Source of the DNA: Tetracentron sinense | Lineage: Eukaryota; Streptophyta; Magnoliopsida; Trochodendrales; Trochodendraceae | NCBI GenBank assembly: GCA_015143295.1 | Contig: JABCRI010001062.1 | Span: forward strand, 203,947 to 267,946 | Length of the DNA: 64,000 nucleotides | Reading direction: 5' to 3' | Part shown: in pieces, positions 21,789 through 32,715 of the stretch | How the letters are laid out: every line of letters starts with the position of its first letter | Numbering within the stretch: the stretch's first letter is position 1 | The notes under the pieces: model-generated | What the model was told of the DNA's origin: nothing | The model's database searches: none | The model's input: only the letters and a program-made list of their open reading frames with translations | Translations under genes and position numbers: made by a program

Positions 21789-22190
21789 GATCTAATCAAA
21801 TGATAAATAAGATAGTATTAGGGATCTATTATATTCATTGATACTTATTAGATTATGGGTCTATTTCTAATGGTATTACCAATTTAGAAAGTTTCAATTG
21901 GCATCGAATACCTAGACACTGGCTTAATGTAATCCTGCTTTTGGGCACAATATCACATCGCCTTGAATAGGCAGATAGAAACTATCTTCTCCATTTTCAC
22001 AGATCATATCTTGTGAATCCTGAAGCATTCGATCTATTGTCTCATCTATAAGGGATGTTATACTCACGCTTTGACATTATTATATAATATCTCTTATTCA
22101 TGTTTCATTGCAACAATTTTAGCTCATGTAGGATACACAAAATAGGGATGACTAACAAAATGGTCATTCTAGATTGGTCATCCAAGGTCA
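21789..22190 (-). other. Probable leader or LTR remnant of element G
   Basis: AT-rich noncoding sequence upstream of the G gag. I could not find a clean PBS or LTR ends, and the boundary with element F is uncertain. From about 22210 sequence resembles the post-pol region of A (GAATCAGTCAG and GTGCATGTG at A 6949). Confidence 0.4.
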
Positions 22191-22606
22191 CCCTATTGGA
22201 AAATAGACCTCTCAACAGAATCAGTCAGCGTGCATGTGAAATTTGTAAAGCATACACACATGAATAAGTCTCTAACTGTTCAAGGTAAAACCGGTCTAAT
22301 TATCAGCCTAACCAAGAGACTATGAAGGTGATATATCCTCAATCAGTAACAGACTCATGTTCAACCCTGGACAAGTATAGAAATAAAGATCACACAAGGA
22401 ATGCAGATCATGCAAGTCAAACAGGGGCAACATGACAAAAATATTTTTGGATTTTCAATGTTTTTGGATTTTTCAAAATAAAGAAAACAGAAAAACATAC
22501 CAAAGCAAATAAACACTAAAAAAAAAAATACTAGTATACACAAATAGCATAGCACTAGGACAAGATAAAACACTAACAGCACACCCTAGGCTATGACAGG
22601 CACGGG

Positions 22607-24194
22607 CTAAGTGAAGCCCTTCAGGTCTTCCTTTCTCACCCAAACGGTTTTAGAAGTTTGATTGACCCTTTGGTCTCTAACCGTTTCAGTTGAGGTAGGT
22701 ATGACCTTTTGCCTCTTCCTCCTGTTCCTCATTTTCCAGGATTGAGTCCTAGAATTATGGCGGGCATTATGGTTCTCCCTGTTACCTCCTCTATATCTAG
22801 CATGAGGAGTGTCATGACCATGCCACTGTCTAGAGTTGTGAGCAATTTTCATCAGATTCAAGTAGCTGAGTCTTAGCAAGGAGGGAAGCCTTCTCTTCCT
22901 CAAGCTGTGACACAAGAGCTCTCAACCCTGAAGCCACTTGGTCTAAGGCATCTTTTTCCATTTCAATAGATTTGATCTTTTTGGACATGGAAAACTGAAC
23001 CTTTTTCAGCTTTAGGCATTCCTGAAATAGTTCATCATAGATTGCCCCGAGCTCTCCCTCAAAATCTGAGTCATTCTGACTCTCATCATCCTCCTCACCA
23101 TCCCTACAGTATTGGTTACTCACAACATTTGAAGAAGATTCCTCAATCCCAGATAAGGATGTAGTGAAGGCCACATAACTCCTAGTCTCCTCACAAGAAA
23201 AACTATCTGATTCCTCAGATTCAGATTCACTCTCATCCCTTGCCTTGCCCTTAAATCTTTTCTTATAAGAGCACTAAGTGGCAATATAGCCGTAGCCTTG
23301 GCATTCATAGCATTGAATACCTTGGAATTTCTTGTCCACACTTTTAAAATATTTCTTATTTTCAAAGTGCTTAGACTTGGGCTTTTCAAAAGATTTTTGT
23401 CATTTCGGATTAAATCTCTTATTAAGTTTCAAAAATTTTCTGAATTTCTTTGCAAACAAAGCCAACTCTTCTTCTTCATCCTTAGAGTCATTATCTGAGC
23501 CATCTTTGGATTCCTTGACAGACTTCAAGGCAATGGATTTTGGTTTCTTAGATGGGTTCAGATGTAACTCATAGGTTTGGAGAGAACTAATCAACTCTTC
23601 AAGTTTGAGAGCATCAACAATTTTGCTCTCCTCGATGGCGGTAACCTTCGATCAAAATCTCTCAGGTAGAGATCTCAAAATTTTTCTAACAATTTTGGAC
23701 TCAGGAATTCTTTCCCCTAGATTGAAGCTAGAATTGACAATGTCACTCAAATTGGCATAAAAACTATCAAAAGTTTCATTATCATCCATCATCAACTTTT
23801 CAAACTTAGAGGTCAGTAATTGAAGTTTGGACATCTTGACAGTTGTAGTCCCTTCATGGGTAATTTGAAGAATGTCCTATGCCTCCTTCGAAGTGTCACA
23901 CTTAGATATATGTCAAAATTCTTCGAGTGTGACAGCGGCGAAGATTGCATTTCGACCCTTGCTATTCCATCTATAACTTTCAAGTTCCCCATTGGTCCAT
24001 TCAGAAGAAGGTTTAGGGATGGTCTGATCATCTATGGTCTTTGTTGGATGGGTCCAACCTTGTTCAATGGAGAACCATACTCTCTCATCTAATGATTTTA
24101 GAAACGCTCTCATTCGAGCTTTCTAATAGGCATAATTATTTCCATCAAATAATGGGGGACAAGAGATGGATCCTCCCACTCTTTGGAGATTCAT
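22607..24194 (-). pseudogene. gag of element F
   Basis: Homologous to the A gag but clearly diverged. Visible are PPLFDGNNYAY, KARMRAFLKSLDERVWFSIE, KILRSLPERF, an A-like knuckle CYECQGYGYIAT region and a coiled coil ending ALVSQLEEEKASLL. The Gln there (CAG, 22905-22907) aligns with the amber codon of A and B. The frame is broken by several frameshifts and stops, including TGG to TAG right after NNYAY. The second half of the coiled coil and the second knuckle of A are lacking. Confidence 0.78.
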
Positions 24195-24243
24195 ATTCAC
24201 CGAAAAATATGAGACAAGATCACACTAAAAAGTTAGTGAACCC

Positions 24244-24255
24244 GTTCTGATACCA
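24244..24255 (-). other. Primer-binding site of element F
   Basis: On the minus strand this reads TGGTATCAGAAC, one mismatch from the initiator Met tRNA complement, two bases from the LTR, the same spacing as in A and D. Confidence 0.85.
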
Positions 24256-24257
24256 AG

Positions 24258-25745
24258 TGGAAAATCAATTCGGTGAACCTCAAATCAAGGGTTTGAGTTG
24301 AGAATCTAGAAGTTCGAGGGGATGGTTTAGGCTTCCTATAAGTCTATCTACCCTTTCTGATGTTTTAACAATTAAGTTATTAAGTTAAGGGATGATGTAC
24401 TTTAAGTGCAGAAAATCGAAAGCCAAGCAAACCACAACACAAGGATTTTTACGTGGAAACCCTTCCGAGAAAAACCACTGGACCTAGTCTAGCCATGAGA
24501 ATCCACTAAGACAAAGTAAACAAGAACTTACAAGACTCGAACATGACTCTTTCGGACTCAACACTACGATCCTTCAGTTCTTAGTCCTCCACGCCTCAAA
24601 AATTAACCACGTACTCTCAAGTCCCGTGATCAACCGCAGCCGCTCATACTTCTCTTTGTGTCTCGAAAACAGTCCATGATCTTCCGATCGATCTCCGTCA
24701 ATGACGGCTTCGGATTCCACCGACCAAATCACTCTACCATGATCCTTCTCGGATCGATCTCCTTCGCAAAGGCTCTGAAACACTCCAGCCAAGGTGTTCT
24801 ATCCAGAACGGGTTGATGGTTTGATAAGAATCATCACCTAGATGGACTCCTTCAATGCACAAGTCCAAACAAGCAATATTGGAACTTTTGGCTTGTAAAC
24901 TCTAGGTTTTGTGTACTAACAAAAGGAGTTGAGAAAACTATATTCCATAGGTTTCATGACCTCTGGAAATACTTAAAAATACTCTCAACACACTCCCGAA
25001 GTTTTTCTCTACAAAGTGGAAGGGTTCTATATATAAAGGGAATCAAAAAACATGTTTAGAAGTTGCTAAAATATGTTAAAAATCAAAGAGGCAAGCAAGG
25101 AAACGTTTTAGCAAAACTCCCATATCAGGATCGACCCATGGGGATCCATTGGTTGACCAAAATGTACACTTGGGTCGACCAAAGGATCCTCCAGGGTCGA
25201 CCCTCAAAATTTGAACTTGCTGGAAAATTTCCCCATACTAATTTTGAGCACTTCAGGGTCGACCGTAAACGCCCAGGGTCGACCCTGAGGCTAAAAAGGA
25301 TTTTAAAACTTCGTTTTCAACTCTCGATCCCTTCACAAAATTTGTATCTCTTTTTGACATGGTCGATTTGACATGTTATAGAGCAAAATTAGAGCTACGG
25401 TTTGAGAGATATGCCTCTTCCAAGTAACCTTTGTTTTTTGAAAAATTTCAGCATTGTTAACTTGTTTTGCACTACCTATCTCATCACCTAGGGTCCGTAT
25501 GATTAGACTAGGACACTTATCACCTAAGGCATCATGTTAGGATTATTCTAGGTCAAATCCCACCTATGGTCACATGGTATCTATGTCACTTACCATCCTA
25601 TGAAGGAAATGATCAACCGAGTGGATCAACCGGTCTTCTTTGATCTTCAACTTCGCTTTGGCATGGATGCTTGAAGGTAATGACACAAGACACACACCTA
25701 GACACCTAGACTCACTTGTTTTGACACCGGAATATGCCAACACAA
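24258..25745 (-). repeat. 5' LTR of element F (outer end approximate)
   Basis: Starts TGGAAAATC next to the PBS. It shares the layout of the A LTR: ATTTTTACGTGGAAA near the proximal end, a TATA box (CTTTATATATAG on the minus strand, 25027-25038), a palindrome array, and GGAATATGCCAACA near the distal end, where A has GGAATTTGCCAACA. I could not fix the last base; 25744-25772 offers several CA ends. Its distal part is inside the tandem duplication. Confidence 0.75.
25128..25286 (-). promoter_or_regulatory. AGGGTCGACCCT palindrome array in LTR F
   Basis: Full or partial copies lie at about 25129, 25171, 25193-25204, 25254-25265 and 25275-25286. They surround a box CTGGAAAATTTCCCCATACT (25220-25239), also found in A, B, C and K. 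As in A, the array lies upstream of the LTR TATA box. Confidence 0.8.
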
Positions 25746-25937
25746 GAAACATGGACTTTATAGCCATATAGGCCACAGACCAATTGTGCAATGGAAGCCG
25801 CCAACAAGAACATGAAGAAAATCATAGAAAAGATGGCAACCAATTACTCTGCCTGACATGAGATGCTCCCATACGCACTCATGGCCTAGAGAACGTCCAT
25901 CCTCAATCAGATTGTTTAGATCTAATTAGAGTATTAG

Positions 25938-25949
25938 GCTCTGATACCA
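25938..25949 (-). other. PBS outside the truncated D-type LTR (second copy 28166-28177)
   Basis: TGGTATCAGAGC on the minus strand, preceded by about 33 bp of D-type leader (25907-25937) that matches 36101-36131. It lies on the element-distal side of the 3' LTR, where an ordinary element would have flanking host DNA. Confidence 0.85.
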
Positions 25950-25951
25950 AT

Positions 25952-27439
25952 TGTTGGTCAGGTAATGACCCTAAAGAGGGGGTGAATAGGGTCTAAGGCA
26001 GATTTTTAAAAATTAAAAGTATGAACTACAAGTTCAAAGAGCGGAATAGAGTATAATATGCAACAAGATAAAACAATGGAATATTAAAAGAGAGAGAAGA
26101 GATAAGAAGAGTGCAAACTCAAGATTTGTTCTCGAGGTTCAGCAAACCAGCCTACTCCCCGCCTCAGCTTCCAGCTAGAGGATTCACCACGATTCCTTAA
26201 TCGTAAAGGCTCCTTCACAGGTGGAGTCCAAACCCTTACAATCTCTCTTTACAGGTCGAGATATCACATTTCATGCTCTCCTTTAGGCCGAGCTGAAACC
26301 TTTCAAGAGTACAACCCTCTCTTGATATTGCTGAAGCAACCACTTCAGTGCAAGAATCCTGGATTCTTGACTACTCTCAATAAATAGGTTTTGGATTGAA
26401 AATCCGAACAGAAGACTCCTTAAATGAGCTGGATAAGAGGGAAATACAAACTCTAATAAAGTTTCTCAAAGAAAATAGACTTGAATGAGCTCAAGAGAAA
26501 CTTTTGGGGATTTTCTAAGTGTGAGAGTGAGTGAAAATCAATAGCAATGAATGAGGGATCAATGAGAGTTATTACAGTGATCAAGAGTTGATATTCATTC
26601 ATAAATGAACTCCTTTTATAGCATTTGATCCAATAGTACAGTTGGGGAAGCATTAAATGCTTTTAGGTCCGTTGCAAACTAGCCGTTATAGAAAATTTTC
26701 TGTTTCAGACATGATTTCGTCGACAAAGTGGAGTTCCCACTTGAGTTCGTCGCCGAATTCAAAAGACCACTTGAGTTCGTCGCTGAATTCAAAAGACAGA
26801 ATTGGATTTCAAAAAAATCCTGAAACGACTTCGTCGCCGAATCTTACCCCAACCAAAGATTTCGTCGACGAATTCATGAGACAGAATAGACTTTTAAAAA
26901 TTCTGTCATGACTTCGTCGCTGAATTCAATCTACCTTGATAATTCGTCGACGAATTCAGAGTAAAAACTCTTAATTCAGTCTAGGATCAGACCGAAGGGA
27001 TTTGATTGATTTCCTAGGTCAATTAGCTATCTTTTTATCACATTTTTATGATTCATTAGGGCCTTAAATTGATTTCAAAGGATGTCCTAGGCTCCTATGG
27101 TCAATCTATGGTTCTTGAGCTTATTCACTTCACCTTTCTTTTGAGGACTTTTTACATGTCCTATACATTCTCAGAATAATACATTTAGAGAAAATGAGAG
27201 ATAATCTTGGCTTGACTTGGGTCTTGTGATTTTGCATTTTGTCTTCAATGGTCTTGACTTGCACTAAGGTCTCTTCTTGAATCTTCATCTTGTATTGAGT
27301 TGAACTTCCTCTTGGATAATTTCCATCCTTTTTCATGATTGGAGTGCTATCAACTTATGTAATCTGAAATGTTCACACACTTAAATGGTTTCATTAGTAC
27401 CAAATATTTTCATTTAATTGTTATCTTATTATCAAAATT
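25952..27439 (-). repeat. D-type LTR, distal end truncated at the duplication junction
   Basis: Matches 28180-29702 but lacks the last 37 bp, being fused at TCAAAATT to the start of the second duplicate. It contains palindromes at 26715-26957 and the TATA box CCTTTTATAGC (26612-26622, reading GCTATAAAAGG on the minus strand). Confidence 0.9.
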
Positions 27440-28179
27440 TGAACTTGCTGGAAAATTTCCCCATACTAATTTTGAGCACTTCAGGGTCGACCCTAAACGC
27501 CCAGGGTCGACCCTGAGGCTAAAAAGGATTTTAAAACTTCGTTTTCAGCTCTCAATCCCTTCACAAAAGTTGTAGCTCTTTTTGACATGGTCGATTTGAC
27601 ATGTTATAGAGCAAAATTAGAGCTACGGTTTGGGAGATATGCCTCTTCCAAGCAACCTTTGTTTTTTGAAAAATTTCAGCATTGTTAACTTGTTTTGCAC
27701 TACCTATCTCATCACCTAGGGTCCGTATGATTAGACTAGGACACTTACCACCTAAGGCATCATGTTAGGATTATTCTAGGTCAAATCCCACCTATGGTCA
27801 CATGGTATCTAGGTCACTTACCATCCTATGAAGGAAATGATCAACCGAGTGGATCAACCGGTCTTCTTTGATCTTCAACTTCGCTTTGGCATGGATGCTT
27901 GAAGGTAATGACACAAGACACACACCTAGACACCTAGACTCACTTGTTTTGACACCAGAATATGCCAACACAAGAAACATGGACTTTATAGCCATATAGG
28001 CCACAGACCAATGGTGCAATGGAAGCCGCCAACAAGAACATGAAGAAAATCATAGAAAAGATGGCAACCAATTACTCTGCCTGACATGAGATGCTCCCAT
28101 ACGCACTCATAGCCTAGAGAACGTCCATCCTTAATCAGATTTTTTAGATCTAATTAGTGTATTAGGCTCTGATACCAAT

Positions 28180-29702
28180 TGTTGGTCAGGTAATGACCCT
28201 AAAGGGGGGTGAATAGGGTCTAAGGCAGATTTTTAAAAATTAAAAGTATGAACTACAAGTTCAAAGAGCGGAATAGAGTATAATATGCAACAAGATAAAA
28301 CAATGGAATATTAAAAGAGAGAGAAGAGATAAGAAGAGTGCAAACTCAAGATTTGTTCTCGAGGTTCAGCAAACCAGCCTACTCCCCGCCTCAGCTTCCA
28401 ACTAGAGGATTCACCATGATTCCTTAATCGTAAAGGCTCCTTCACAGGTGGAGTCCAAACCCTTTCAATCTCTCTTTACAGGTCGAGATATCACCTTTCA
28501 TGCTCTGCTTTAGGCCGAGCTGAAACCTTTCAAGAGTACAACTCTCTCTTGATATTGCTGAAGCAACCACTTCAGTGAAAGAGTCCTGGATTCTTGACTA
28601 CTCTCAATAAATAGGTTTTGGATTGAAAATCCGAACAGAAGGCTCCTTAAATGAGCTGGATAAGAGGGAAATACAAACTCTAATAAAGTTTCTCAAAGAA
28701 AGTAGACTTGAATGAGCTCAAGAGAAACTTTTGGTGATTTTCTAAGTATAAGAGTGAGTGAAAATCAATAGCAATGAATGAGGGATCAATGAGAGTTATT
28801 ACAGTGATCAAGAGTTGATATTCATTCATAAATGAACTCCTTTTATAGCATTTGATCCAATAGTACCGTTGGGGAAGCATTAAATGCTTTTAGGTCCGTT
28901 GCAAACTAGTCGTTATAGAAAATTTTCTGTTTTAGACATGATTTCGTCGACGAAGTGGAGTTCCCACTTGAGTTTGTCGCCGAATTCAAAAGACCACTTG
29001 AGTTCGTCGCCGAATTCAAAAGACAGAATTGGATTTCAAAAAATCCTGAAACGACTTCGTCGCCGAATCTTAACCCAACCAAAGATTTCGTCGACGAATT
29101 CATGAGACAGAATAGACTTTTAAAAATTCTGTCATGACTTCGTCGCTGAATTCAATCTACCCTGATAATTCGTCGACGAATTCAGAGTAAAAACTCTTAA
29201 TTCAGTCTTGGATCAGACCGAAGGGATTTGATTGATTTCCTAGGTCAATTAGCTATCTTTTTATCACATTTTTATGATTCATTAGGGCCTTAAATTGATT
29301 TCAAAGGATGTCCTAGGCTCCTATGGTCAATCTATGGTTCTTGAGCTTATTCACTTCACCTTTCTTTTGAGGACTTTTTACATGTCCTATACATTCTCAG
29401 AATAATACATTTAGAGAAAATGAGAGATAATCTTGGCTTGACTTGGGTCTTGTGATTTTGCATTTTGTCTTCAATGGTCTTAACTTGGACTAAGGTCTCT
29501 TCTTGAATCTTCATCTTGTATTGAGTTGAACTTCCTCTTGGATAATTTCCATCCTTTTTCATGATTGGAGTGCTATCAACTTATGTAATCTGAAATGTTC
29601 ACACACTTAAATGGTTTCATTAGTACCAAATATTTTCATTTCATTGTTATCTTATTATCAAAATTATTAGGGGTACTCTTGGTTGTAACCCTGAGGCTAA
29701 CA
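28180..29702 (-). repeat. 3' LTR of element D (1523 bp)
   Basis: Begins TGTTGGTC, ends GGCTAACA and pairs with 36146-37640. It has one extra 30-bp palindrome-bearing unit (28965-28994) that the 5' LTR lacks. Palindromes run from about 28943 to 29180. The TATA box GCTATAAAAGG is at about 28839-28849 on the minus strand. Confidence 0.92.
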
Positions 29703-30068
29703 ATCTGCCCCTTTTTTATGATGACATAACAATGTAATGAAATTGGGTTGAGCTCCCCCTCACGACATGTTTTTCATAAAAACTTTGAGGTAAGCTCCCC
29801 CTATGCATATGCATTTGTAAAAATAATCACAGTTATAATTTAGATGCATATTTATGATGAGTTAAAGGATATATCACCCTGGTTATGTACCAAGAAAAGT
29901 TCCACAATGATAATTTTCAATTTTAATTTCTCTTCACAACATATTAGATCCAGATGTGTACTGCCAAAGATGCAAAAAAAATCATAATTCAAATGGTTCA
30001 AATGTCATTTCATTTATCAATCATCAATCATCGAATTTAAATTTTCATTACATTTCATATTTCTCCCC
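29703..30068 (-). other. PPT and 3' untranslated region of element D
   Basis: The PPT reads AAAAAAGGGGCAGAT on the minus strand at 29703-29717. Three more GGGGGAG tracts occur at about 29753, 29796 and 30062, the repeated-PPT pattern of Sireviruses. No coding sequence was seen. Confidence 0.75.
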
Positions 30069-32188
30069 CTATGTCAACATAAAAAAAAATAAAAAAATTA
30101 CAGCCCATCTGCTTTCTGCTTTTTGATGTGGTCTGTAACCTTTGAGAGGACATCTTCTGAAGTGATCATGGGAGTCGGAGGAAGAGGAGGTGGAATCTGA
30201 GTCGAAAGGAAGGGAGATGATAGGGGAATCAGTAGCTTGACCCATTTTGGAGAGGGTTACCTTCATTGGTCTCTTGCCTTTGGAAGAAGAGGGAGCTTGA
30301 GAGGGAGGCTGAGAAGGAGTGGCTCCACTAGCCAGACTCACCAGAAAATGATTCATTTTCTTCAACTCATCAGTGGCCTGCAAGGTAATTGAGGCAGCTA
30401 TGGAGTAATGCTCTGCTATATCCAAAAGAAGCTTGCCTTGAGTCTTCAACTGAAGAGCTGATGATTCTACAATTCCTTCAATTTTCTTTGTGACCTTCTC
30501 CATTCGGATACTTTCTTCGGATTGTTCTACCCCTAATCTATGAAGAAAGGAAGACACAGAGTCAACTCTATCTTTGGTGACTGAGGTATCCATGTTAACT
30601 GTCCCTAAGACAGAGTAGGTGGCATTGGCACACTCTCTATGATCATTATGCACCGTGGCAAGAGAAGACTGAACTGCCTTGGGGAGTTTGCTCATCTCAG
30701 AGTCAAGAGCTGCAAACCGGGAGAGAGTAGAGGAATGGAGATTCTGAATAGTTTCCCTTGATTCGATTTGAATGGCTGTAAGCTTTTCCCTTGACTCTGT
30801 CATGAAGGAGAGCAGGGATGCTCTAATTTCCTCTTGAAAAGCCTGCTGGCTCATCCTCATTTCCAACTGAAAATGCTCCAAGCTGGAAGACATGGAGGCA
30901 ATCTGCCCTGCCATGACGTTCAGCTACTCATCTGAAACTGCTGGCCTGCTGGGCACCTCATAGAACTGACCAGGGTCCTCATAGTGAGGAGACATCTGTC
31001 TATGAGAGCTCTCTGGAATCTCTCCAGCATCCACGAAATCAGACCAGTCAGGCAACTCATTTCTGGGGTGCTGCTCACCCTGAAGCTCATCTACAGGATC
31101 CTCTTCTGGTACTGGCTGCTGATCAGCCTGGGGTTCCTCCTCTGGCACTGATGCTTGCTGCTGCTCAGCCTGAAGTTCTGCTGTGGGTGCAAATGAAGAG
31201 GAAGGAATAAATGAAGAGGGAGCAGAAAAAGGTATAGATGGAGTATGAATAGGAACTGGAGTACTGGAAGGAAGGGAGGACGACTGAGAAGCAGCGGGTT
31301 TGGGAGTCCAAACCTTCTGGGAGTCATTCCAGATATAGCCCATTCTTTGAATGGTTGCTTTGCTATAAATAGAGGAATCATCAGGGGTGACAATATCTAT
31401 CTGAGAGGTTAAAGGAACAATGAAGTATTTAAAGATTTTAGTCAGAGCCTGACCAAAAGGGAGACACCCTGATTTTCTCTTGAATGCATCATCTATACAA
31501 TGGACAATGATGTAGCAGAGATCAATGGGTGTGGTGGTTAGGATGCACCACATAAGGAATACATCGAAGTAGGTGAGATACTCCCTACCACCAGCCCTGG
31601 GAACTAGGTTATAGGTGATTATGTGATGAATCAATCTAGCAGAGAGAGTAAGATCTTTAACCTTAGGTTGAAAAGGAGAGGTGAAATCTTGGGTTATGCA
31701 CATCATTTTCAGTGCTTCAACCACATCAAATCCTTCATGACTGATCCACTGACCATTCACAAAAGTTTGAATGGTACACTAAGGGATTTTCAAAATTGAG
31801 GGCAATTGATTTAAATGAAAAGAAATGTTTTTACCTAAGACAAATGAGGTAATAAGAGATTCGGATTGTTTGAAATGGAAGTGAGTGTAAAAGAGTTTGA
31901 CCAACTCAGGAAACATGGGTTCGTTAGATTCAAGAAATTTATCCCATTTTAGGGTAGAAAATAGGGTTTTATGGGTTCGAGCCCATAGGCATCAAGACTA
32001 ATGAAATTGACAATTTTACCGTACAGAGGAGAACGAGAGAGGAATTTTTCTTTGAATAATTTCTCGTACTTTGCTTCCTTGAACTTTGCTGGGACTGGAG
32101 TTGAACTTGAGGCCGGGTCTTTTCCTTTATCCGTTCGGGATTTCTTCTTTGGTGGCTCCACCGATGCATTCTTCATTCTAGGAGGCAT
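30069..32188 (-). pseudogene. ORF3 of element D, broken into three frames
   Basis: Homologue of the A and C ORF3 at the same place after pol. The N-terminus (32188-31949) is basic (PPKKKSRTDKGKDP), then a frameshift near 31950. The middle part (31760-30924) carries the matching core ARLIHHIITYNLVPRAGGRE and GCLPFGQALTKIF, where A has GALPFGSLITKLL. A Pro/Gln/Glu-rich linker follows. One in-frame TAG (30924-30926) precedes the coiled-coil C-terminus (30914-30069). Function is unknown; the shared fold with A suggests an old Sirevirus gene. Confidence 0.75.
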
Positions 32189-32302
32189 TTTCTGAGAGAT
32201 TTAGAAAGATTTGCTAGATCTTGGAACGAAGAAGGGTGCATGAGCAATGGAATAGGGACTTTGGAGGGAAGATTAGGTTTGAAAAAGTGTGGATTTTTGG
32301 GG

Positions 32303-32537
32303 GTTACTATTTATACACACGACTCAATTCGTCGCCGAAATGGATTTCGTCCCTTAATTCGTCGTCGAAATTGAGTTGGGAGCCCTAATGTGTTTGATTT
32401 CGAATTGACTTCGTCGACGAAATGGATGACTCATCCAGGTTCGTCGTCGAAATGGGTACAGAAAACATTCTGTTTTCTATATTTCCTAAAGATTCGTCGC
32501 CGAAATCACGTCTTGGATTGAATTCGTCGCCGAATTC
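32303..32537 (-). promoter_or_regulatory. Candidate internal promoter of D ORF3: TTCGTCG palindromes plus TATA
   Basis: Six copies of the D-type motif (near 32326, 32357, 32409, 32439, 32492 and 32522) lie just upstream, on the minus strand, of GTGTATAAATAGTAAC (32303-32318). ORF3 starts 115 bp downstream. The palindrome type matches the D LTR, not the A LTR, paralleling the arrangement in A and C. Confidence 0.65.
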
Positions 32538-32715
32538 AGCCCTGAATATGAAGAATTGATTTCTCTTTAGTTTTCTACCTGTTTTCCTTTAAGTCAAAGA
32601 AACATCAAGACGACTAAATTTGTCAAATCGTATTCAAATCAATCTTTGAAACAATCAAGCAAGTTATAGGCAGATCAAATCAAAGATTTCAATTTTTGAT
32701 TACTTTTGATCTTGA

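Larger units (their letters stand above)
22191..25745 (-). mobile_element. Element F: pol-less Sirevirus-like retrotransposon, left end truncated
   Basis: On the minus strand: 5' LTR (24258 to about 25745), PBS, gag remnant (22607-24194) and post-pol spacer resembling A. The frame goes from the A-like segment VWVRKEDLKGF straight to a stop and the post-pol spacer, so protease, integrase, reverse transcriptase and RNase H (about 3 kb in A) are absent. It is therefore non-autonomous or internally deleted. ORF3 and the 3' LTR are not seen; element G adjoins it. Confidence 0.7.
25204..29657. repeat. 2.23-kb tandem segmental duplication
   Basis: Unit one (25204-27431) and unit two (27432-29657) are nearly identical. 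Each holds the distal part of LTR F, a short leader with a PBS, and most of a D-type LTR. The word TCAAAATT sits at 25204, at the junction 27432 and at 29658, so the duplication joined at 8 bp of microhomology. Few differences between units imply it is recent. Confidence 0.93.

Noticed and set aside
28680..28880. Recurring 66-residue minus-strand ORF in three D-type LTRs
   Set aside because: It is repeated only because the LTR is repeated and overlaps the TATA and leader region; no domain.
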